From: Hypericum androsaemum
Lineage: Eukaryota; Streptophyta; Magnoliopsida; Malpighiales; Hypericaceae
Length of the DNA: 64,000 nucleotides
Assembly (NCBI GenBank): GCA_963995505.1
Contig: OZ023182.1
Location: forward strand, 7,928,707-7,992,706
Reading direction: 5' to 3'
Shown here: one piece after another, positions 56,866 to 64,000 of the stretch
Position numbering within the stretch: the stretch's first letter is position 1
How the letters are laid out: each line of letters starts with the position of its first letter
The notes under the pieces: generated by a model
What the model saw: only the letters and a program-made list of their open reading frames with translations
Told to the model about the DNA's origin: nothing
The model's database searches: none
Program-made: the position numbers and the translations under genes

Positions 56866-57314
56866 ACATTTTTTTGCTTTCTCAATTTTAACAAGTGTTG
56901 ATTTTTATTGATTGTTGTTCTTATTTGTGTAGAATTATGAGGACTCCAGCTAATAAATTTTTGCCAAGAATTTTCGCTTTTGCTTTCGCTGAACGCTGTC
57001 TATTCTTTACTGTTCACCTAAGGTATTAGGTATATTAATTCAATGTATGTAGAGAACGATTAATCTGACACGGGATAGCTTTTTTTGCAGGGATTGAAGG
57101 TTTTTTCTCATCTCGAGTCTTCACATCATGACTGTTAGTCTATTTTAACTTCTTTCTTTTCAATTGAATTTGAAATTTTTGTGTCAATTGTTGGGTAATA
57201 GTTTTTAGTTTAATTGTAAAAATTTAAATTCACTTACATTGTTTGGTGGAAATATGATGTTGTTCCTAGATCCTAGAGGTCAAATTTTTCCTACTCTTTT
57301 GTATTTACCTTATT

Positions 57315-58600
57315 TTGTTCAAACGTAAGTGTATCTTGTCTAGTCTTTTATACTTACCTTCTTCAGCTCCACTTTTTAAATTTTTATTTCTTCATGTATG
57401 CAGACTGTCAAACATAGGAAGATCGATTCCACCTATGTTAGATGTTGTAAATAATTGTATTTTGTTGGTAGAAATTAGTCTTGGCAAAAGCAATTAATAT
57501 ATTTTACATATATATCTAGTATGGTCATCCTATCGAATTGATTCGATCAGAGCTAGTATAATATCACTACATAGGGATGTAGAGGCCCTTTGCTTACTTG
57601 TAAAGGACGATCTATTATTTATTTAGTAAAAACTTTTGATCGCGAAGCTAAGTATCTCATTTTGGCTTTTGGTTACTCATTTATTCTTCTTTCATTTGCA
57701 ATTATATTCTATCTATTTTGGCGAAGTCTAGAGAGTTTCCTATATTTTAAGAACTAATTGAAAATATGTTGGGAGATAAATTGCCCAAGGACGTGGAACA
57801 CATGCTTCGTTTTTTGAATCAACATGATACACGATAATTTTTTCTTGTAAACTAGCTAGTATATATTTCCTACCTCAAAAACTCGAATGTATAATATAAT
57901 TTTTGATTACTCGGGAGGAAAAAATGTAAAAATATAAAAGCAACACATTTGATTCATTATCTAGATATCACACTGATGAGATAATTATTTCTTACAGTAA
58001 ATTTATCTTCAACCATCCGTGAACTTGGAATCCGATGATGTGGACATGCGCTTCTCAGAACTAAAGAATTTTTGTTTTGTTAAGTCTGGCGTGGCTAATA
58101 TCATCATCATATACGCTGCAAACGATGTGCTGGAAACATGTTTTTTTACTGGGACACAAATTGTGGAGATTTCTTATTTGTTGCAGGATTTCATGGATTT
58201 GAATTGTTGAACTTCAATGATACACTTTTTGAGCAGATCGAGGGACGTGAGAGATATCAAGGGGGCTTAGAGGCGTTCTATTATATACGAAAATTGTTTG
58301 CACATTTTGTTGATCATCAATATCTAGTAAATAAAACTATATTGATCATGTATTATCATTTTGAATGGTTAATTTATATATTTTTATTTATGCATATGTA
58401 CAAATTGAATGTCATTTTAGCTTTTTTTATACCCATTTATTATTATTTCGTTTACAGTTATTGTCTATCTAATTTGGCAAAGACTAGGGAGTTTGCTATA
58501 GTTAAAGAACTAATTGAAAAGATGTTAGGAGATCAATTACGCAAGGACGTGGAACACATGCTTTGTTTGTTGAATCAATATGATACACAATAATCTTTTC
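57315..58600 (+). pseudogene. Repeat-array unit with module copy 2
   Basis: This is the best preserved copy of the module: FHGFELLNFNDTLFEQIEGR and LEAFYYIRKLFAHFVDHQ are open from 58138, with MYKLNV and KELIEKMLGDQLRKDVEHML further on. An acceptor-like TTGTTGCAG precedes GATTTCATGG. The upstream part (FSELKNFCFVKSGVANIIII) is in another frame. The GGACGTGGAACACATGCTT anchor occurs twice (57788 and 58551), so this unit itself contains a duplication. Confidence 0.55.
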
Positions 58601-59514
58601 TAGTAAATTAGTTAGTATATTTACTAATTCAAAAGCTCAAATGTATAAATTTTTTTTGTTACTAGGGAGAAAAAATATGTGAAAATATAAAAAGTAACAC
58701 ATTTGATTCATTATCTAGATATCTCACTGATGAGATAAAAATATAAGATAAAAATATATAATTCAACCCTAACTCATGTTGTGAGTCAAATTAGAGGGAG
58801 CCAAAACTTAATCACTTCGCACACGGTTGCCATTGAAGCTGTGTTGGAATTCGCTATTGTTGATCTTAATAAAAAATATATTCCATGAAAGTCGAAGTGG
58901 TAGCAAAGAGAGAGCAGTTGATTGATTTGGAAGAGAAGACGCACACCTTGTCATCTTTAGCAACATTATTAATGGACACTATTGACGAGTTTGGTAACAC
59001 AACACTCAGGTTTTATCTTTTGAAGACAAAAATCAAGCAAATAAAGATACTATTAGGAAAAAGACATTTCAAATTAATCTGAAGATGAAGAAGTTCCATA
59101 ACATTCTTGTTATCGTGCTGGGTAGTGTATCAGGTCTCCTTACGTGGATGCGTGCATCGTTGGTGAACAGGCATGCGCCAGCTTCCCTACAAATCGTATT
59201 CACTGGCTTATGTTTCATATCTTGGTTTTTGTTAATTTGGCGAGGGTGTGTTAATCTTACTCGTTGATTAATATCATTTTAGTTGTCACTTATCTTCTTG
59301 TCTAATATCTTCTCGTTTATCACCCGGTTTACTTAAAAAAAATTATTTATCTCATTTGAATTTGAAATGTTGGTGTCAATTGTTGGGTAATAATTTAGTT
59401 TAATTGTACAATTTTTAAATTCACTTACATTGTTTGGTGGACAGATGATGTTGTTTCTGGATCCTAGAGGACGAATCATGTCTACTATTTTATATTTTAC
59501 CTTATTCTGTTCCA
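58601..59514. other. Array spacer
   Basis: Short frames such as 58885-59082 are not matched in the other units and show no recognised motif. The 59330-59500 part resembles 57150-57310 (TTGGTGTCAATTGTTGGGTAAT), so the repeated unit extends left of the module. Confidence 0.5.
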
Positions 59515-60900
59515 ACGTAAGTGTATCTTGTCTAGTTTTTTATATTTACCTTGTTCTGCTCCACTTTTTAAGTTTTTATTTCTTCATGTATGCGGATTGT
59601 CAAATATAAGATGATCAATTCCACCTACATTAGATGTTGTAAGTAATTGTATTTTGTTGGTAGGAATTAGTCTTGGTAAAAATAATTAATATATTTTACA
59701 TATATATCCAGTGCTCCAGTGTGGTCATCCTATCGAATTAGTTCGATCAGAGCTGGTATAATACAATTACTTTTGGTTTGTCATCCCAGCTCTTTTTACT
59801 AAATAATTATCGAATTTGTCTCAGAGCTGGGCCTTTATAGGTAAGCAAAAGGCCTCTACCAACAAAATATAATACATGGGGATGTAGAGGCCTTTTGCTT
59901 ACCTATAAAGGACGGTCTATTATTTATTTAGTAAAAACTTTTGATCTCGAAGTTAAGTATCTCATTTTTGCTTTTGGTTACTCATTTATTTTTCTTTCAT
60001 CTGCAATTATCTTCTATCTATTTTGGCGAAGACTAATGAGTTCCTATAGTTAAAAAATTAATTGCAAAGATGTTGGGAGATCAATTGCCCAAGGACGTGG
60101 AACACATGCTTCGTTTGTTGAATCAACATGATACACAATAATCTTTTCTTGTAAACTAGCTAGTATATTTTCTATCTCTAAAGCTCGAATTTATAATATA
60201 ATTTTTGCTTACTGGGGAGAAAAATGTAAAAATATAAAAATAACACATTCGATTTATTATCTAGATATCTCACTAATGAGTTAGTTATTTCTTGCAGTAA
60301 ATTTGTCTTTAACCATCCGTGAACTTGGAATCTAATGAAAGTGAAAATGTGCTTCTGAGAACTACATAATTTTTTTTTGTTAATCCTGGCGTGGCTAATA
60401 TTATTATACATGCTGCAAACGATGTGCCGAAATATTTTTTTTATTGGGACACAAATTGGGAAAATGTCCTACTGGATGTGCGATTTCATGGATTTGAATT
60501 GTTGAACTTCAATGATATACTTTTCGAGCAGATCGAGGGACGGGAGAGATATCGAAGGGGCTTAAAGGTGTTATATTATATACAGAAACTGTTTGCACAT
60601 TTTGTTGAACATTAATATCATGTAAATGACATAAACCATATTGATCCTATATTATCATTTTGAATGATTAATTTATATATTTATGCATATGTACAAATTA
60701 AATGTCAATAGTGAATTGATGTACAACTTTGTGAGACTTTTCTTCCCGGCATTTATTCTCGAGTTCATTGGCAGAGTTCTACAAGGTGGAATTACAGTGG
60801 AGCACGTAGTTTCTTTTGGTAAGTTGTTTGCAGTGCATCCGAATTTTTTTCTTCTTCAATATTTTTTTATTAATTGTGTATGTCCTCATCCAAGTTAATT
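59515..60900 (+). pseudogene. Repeat-array unit with module copy 3
   Basis: The module reads VANIIIHAANDVP, RFHGFELLNFNDILFEQIEG, YYIQKLFAHFVEH, then MYKLNVNSELMYNFVRLFFP and GGITVEHVVSFGKLF. Frameshifts and stops lie between these blocks. An inverted copy of part of the unit sits at about 59770-59860 and forms the 28-bp hairpin at 59832-59911. Confidence 0.55.
59832..59911. repeat. Perfect 28-bp inverted repeat with 24-base loop
   Basis: Bases 59832-59859 and 59884-59911 are exact reverse complements, starting CCTTTATAGGTAAGC on the left arm. Weaker complementarity extends outward (TTTTTACTAAATAA on the left, TTATTTAGTAAAAA on the right). It arose by inverted duplication of a segment present once in the sister units (57580-57620, 61525-61560). 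Confidence 0.9.
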
Positions 60901-60984
60901 AAAAAGAGTTAGGAAGGAAGAAAATGGCATAATCCACTAGAGCTTCTAATAATTTTTTTTCGAAAAATATTATTTCTCTAATGA

Positions 60985-61255
60985 CTAGCGCAACAAACTA
61001 TATTACTCTCAAATATTATAACTTCCCACTAAAATTCGTGTAAGATGATGCACTAACCTTTTATCTTGCATATTTTGATAAAAGTTCCCTACATGTTGCT
61101 CAGAGTATTTTTGCTTGTTCAAGTTGATATGCCTTAAGTATAGGTAAAAAGTTCTGTGACTTCAAGTTTTAGTGGTTTCCAAATATGTTTATTGAGAAGA
61201 TGGTTGAATTAAATGGAAGAGATTATGGAGTTCTATCCTTATTGCTGGGTTTATA
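60985..61255. repeat. Inverted partner of 54098-54400
   Basis: This matches the left flank of the array in opposite orientation and sits between units 3 and 4, replacing the normal unit junction. Confidence 0.7.
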
Positions 61256-62430
61256 ATGCAAGATGTAACTGTATCTTGTCTACTCTTTTGTATTTACCTT
61301 CTTCTACTCAACTTTTTATGTTTTTTATTTCTTCATTTATGCAAATTTTCAAATATATGAGGATAGATTTCACCTATGTTAGATGTTGTAAGTAACTGTA
61401 TTTTTTTTGTAGGAATTAGTATTGGAAAACATAATCAATATATTTTACATTGATATCTATTACGGTCATCCTATCGAATTGGTCTGATCAGAGGTTGTAC
61501 AATATCACTACACAGTAGATTTGGAGGGCCATTTACTTACCTGTATATGGCGGTCTATTATTTATTTAGTAAAAACTTTTGATCGCCTAGCTAAGTATCT
61601 CATTTTCACTTTTATTTACTCATTTATTATTATTTCGTTTGCATTTATCATCTATCTATTTTTGCAAAGACTATGGAGTTTGCTATAGTTAAAGAACTAA
61701 TTGAAAAGATGTTGGGAGATCAATTACGCAAGGACGTGGAATCAATATAATACACAATAATTTTTTCTTGTAAATGAGTTAGTATATTCACTAATTCAAA
61801 AGATCGAATGTATAAATATTTTTTGGTTACTGGGGAGAAAAAAACTTAAAAATATAAAAAATAACAACACATTTGATTCATTATCTAGATATGTCGTTAT
61901 TTCTTGTAGTAAATTTGTCTTCAACCATACATGCCCCTGGAATCCGCGAAAGTGAACATCTTCTTTCCATTCTCGTTTTGTTAATCCTGACATTGCTAGT
62001 ATCATCATACAAGATGCAAATGATGTGCCAGAAATATATTTTTTTATTGGGACACAAATTGGGGAGATGTCCTACTAGATGCGTGAATTCTTGGATTTGA
62101 ATGGTTGAAGTTCAATGATATATTTTTTAAGCACATCGAGGGACGTGAGAAATATCGAGGGGACTTGGAGGCATTCTATTATATACAAAAATTGTTTGCA
62201 CGGTTTGTTGATCATCAATATACTGTAAGTGACCCTAACTATATTAATCCTATATTATATTTAAATATTTCCATTCATGTAGGTGTATAAGTTGAATGCT
62301 AATAGTAAATTTATGTACAACTTTGTAAGACTTTTCTTCCAGGCATTTTATTCCCGATTTTATTGACGGAGTTTTTAAAGGTTGAATTACTGTAGAACAT
62401 GAAGATTCTTTGGTAAGTTGTTTGTAATGC
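61256..62430 (+). pseudogene. Repeat-array unit with module copy 4
   Basis: The module keeps FNDIFFKHIEGREKYRGDLE and FYYIQKLFARFVDHQY at 62105-62220, then MYNFVRLFFQAF in another frame near 62313. The anchor ATCCTATCGAATTGGTCTGATC lies at 61468. The unit is shortened on its left side relative to copy 3. Confidence 0.55.
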
Positions 62431-64000
62431 ATCCATATTTTTTCCCAAGTGCGAATTTGATAACTCTGTGGCAGATGCTCTTAGCACTAGCACTTACGCT
62501 TTGTTTCGTAATCTGAGTTCCACTTGGAGTTTATCATCTGCCTAAATTGTGTTGTTTGAGTGCAAATTTGAGTTCCCTAGGACCCCACATACCTGAATTA
62601 TGTTGTTTCTTTGCTGTAAGCGGTGGTCCATGGTCTCCAAAGGCATTGTTGTTGTTAAGAGTTTTATGGTTTCCTTGCAGATGGTATGTTCATGTTCTCT
62701 TCTGTATTTCTTGAGATGCTTGAAGATCATCTCCTTCACTGCAAGCGAGTCATCAACTGCATCAAAAAGTAGCAGTATCTTTGTGATTTTGGAGACATTT
62801 AAGCACACCCTTCCTCTCGCTGCAGCCTATCTGCTTTATATGATATCGATCTTGCTGCCCTAGTTTTGGATATTTCATTTGGAGTTTCGACACCCACTTG
62901 AAGTATATTGCCTCCTTTTTTTCATTACGAAAGCTAGCTACAATGGAGGCAGTCCATGGTGTAAATGTCCCCATGTACATTATCCTAAGGAGAACCAATG
63001 TGGCATTTACAATGATGATGAAGTATAACCTAGCTAGGGAAAAGTATACACCTTTTACTTTTACTGGTTGGGGAAAAGTATACACTACCATAAGAATTTT
63101 ACCCTGGTCACTCCTCACCTCACCTTTCATTTATACCATTAGAGCAGATATTTTTTGGTCCATCGTTTAATTTGTTATAGATGTTGAAAATTTATGTTAT
63201 TTCAAAAAATTTAATTATTTTATTTTAAAATAAAATATGAAAGTGCCATGGACCATTTCCAACGTGATTTAGGTGGTTGCCTAAAATAGTGAAATTTTGT
63301 TACTAGAAAGTTGTTTAATTTTTTGCAAACTTTTCTCCAAAATATGCAAAAATATCTGTTGATGTTGTTGTTGGAGTGTAAAATTTATTTACATATTTTA
63401 AATATTTTTTAAATATTTACGTTGCGAGGATACTGCAACTACCTGTAATGTGAAGCTCACAGTGATACGGTCCTTTCATTCGCGAAAACTCGATTAAGTC
63501 TTGAACATGATTAAGTATCTATTCAAATAACTTAATCATATTATCTCATTCTACTAATTGATCATATTGTCACTTTTAGACACCATTCTAAAAGTGATGT
63601 GCATTGGCCAATGACTAACGATCCAATTAGTTATGAGAAGACAAGTATTCTCTCCAAGTCTATTTGAGGAATGAATCCTATTCTTGGCTCAACTGCCACG
63701 CACATGCACTTCGTGATGTACCCAACACATACCGTATCTACCCCGTCAGGAGTGCAAGCGTTGGTCATGGTCAAAGTCCATCACTCCGTACATGTCGTGC
63801 GTATTGACCTCAAGTCAGAGGACTATTATACTACTCCACAAATCGATATTCTCGTAGACACGTAAATAGAATACACCAAACAGTTTCTCGGTCGAGTATG
63901 CCAATACTCTCCAAAGTATCTGTGCATCCATCATGAAATACCTAGTATCTCATAGTTGTGAGAACCACTACATCCTCTAAGGATATGATGCAGATCGCAC
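62431..64000. other. Right-hand flank
   Basis: No gene is supported. The last 360 bases (GACTATTATACTACTCC, then CAAATCGATATTCTCGTAGA) read like retroelement untranslated sequence, but no LTR end or coding domain is inside the window to prove it. Confidence 0.45.

Noticed and set aside
58885..59267. Two short frames in the array spacer as possible genes
   Set aside because: They are not repeated in sister units, carry no motif, and are no longer than expected by chance.
62762..63130. 122-codon minus-strand frame in the right flank
   Set aside because: No recognised motif, no conserved partner in the array, and an overlapping frame on the other strand.

Overview
The window is nuclear DNA of a flowering plant, most likely a eudicot. 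The evidence is split genes with GT-AG introns, plant-only families (B3, AUX/IAA, LRR-malectin receptor, ECA-type clathrin adaptor), Ty1/Copia and L1-type retroelements, hAT-like and Mutator-like short elements, a eukaryotic tRNA-Arg(CCG) and a decayed piece of chloroplast trnL. No species can be assigned. Most of the sequence is transposon-derived or AT-rich intergenic DNA.

Region 1 (1-16.7 kb) is nested retroelements. Two related L1-type LINE fragments (167-5418 interrupted, and 7850-10060) share insertion sites and act as empty-site references for each other. One carries a decayed Copia element (582-5244, 5-bp target duplication GGTTC). The other carries a 453-bp hAT-type MITE (8223-8675, 8-bp duplication). 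Between them lies a copy of the upstream region of a B3 gene, itself split by a 1.5-kb Mutator-like element (5461-6990, 9-bp duplication). A nearly full-length L1 LINE follows on the minus strand (10939-16680, 13-bp duplication).

Region 2 (17-30.5 kb) is the gene island. It holds two head-to-head B3-domain paralogues (17026-18009 minus, 25018-25839 plus). These flank a tRNA-Arg(CCG) and an intact intronless ANTH-domain clathrin adaptor (20957-22927). Next is an 18-exon LRR-malectin receptor gene on the minus strand (26504-30509). It can be spliced by hand into an uninterrupted 626-residue reading frame, but it stops just after the membrane segment and has no kinase.

Region 3 (31.7-42.9 kb) holds a second Copia element (31678-39287, duplication CCATT). 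Its LTR promoters carry four to five G-box motifs next to the TATA box, its leader has an extra ORF, and most of gag is deleted. It is followed by a P-loop fragment of a Rab1-type GTPase and an inverted-repeat element with internal tandem repeats.

Region 4 (43-51 kb) is gene-poor. It has an IAA29-like AUX/IAA gene with only domains I and II visible, a plastid trnL insertion, a 29-base G run, a 583-bp MITE and an unrecognised multi-exon gene or pseudogene (48842-51068 minus).

Region 5 (51.5-64 kb) holds an inverted-repeat element and then an unusual array of degenerate 1.3-2.2-kb repeats (about 55.1-62.4 kb). Several units keep the same protein-like module, which I do not recognise. The array also contains a fragment of a MAPK/CDK-type kinase, a perfect 28-bp inverted repeat, and an inverted duplication linking its flank (54.1 kb) with its interior (61.1 kb). 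The kinase-less receptor and this array are the least ordinary features here.
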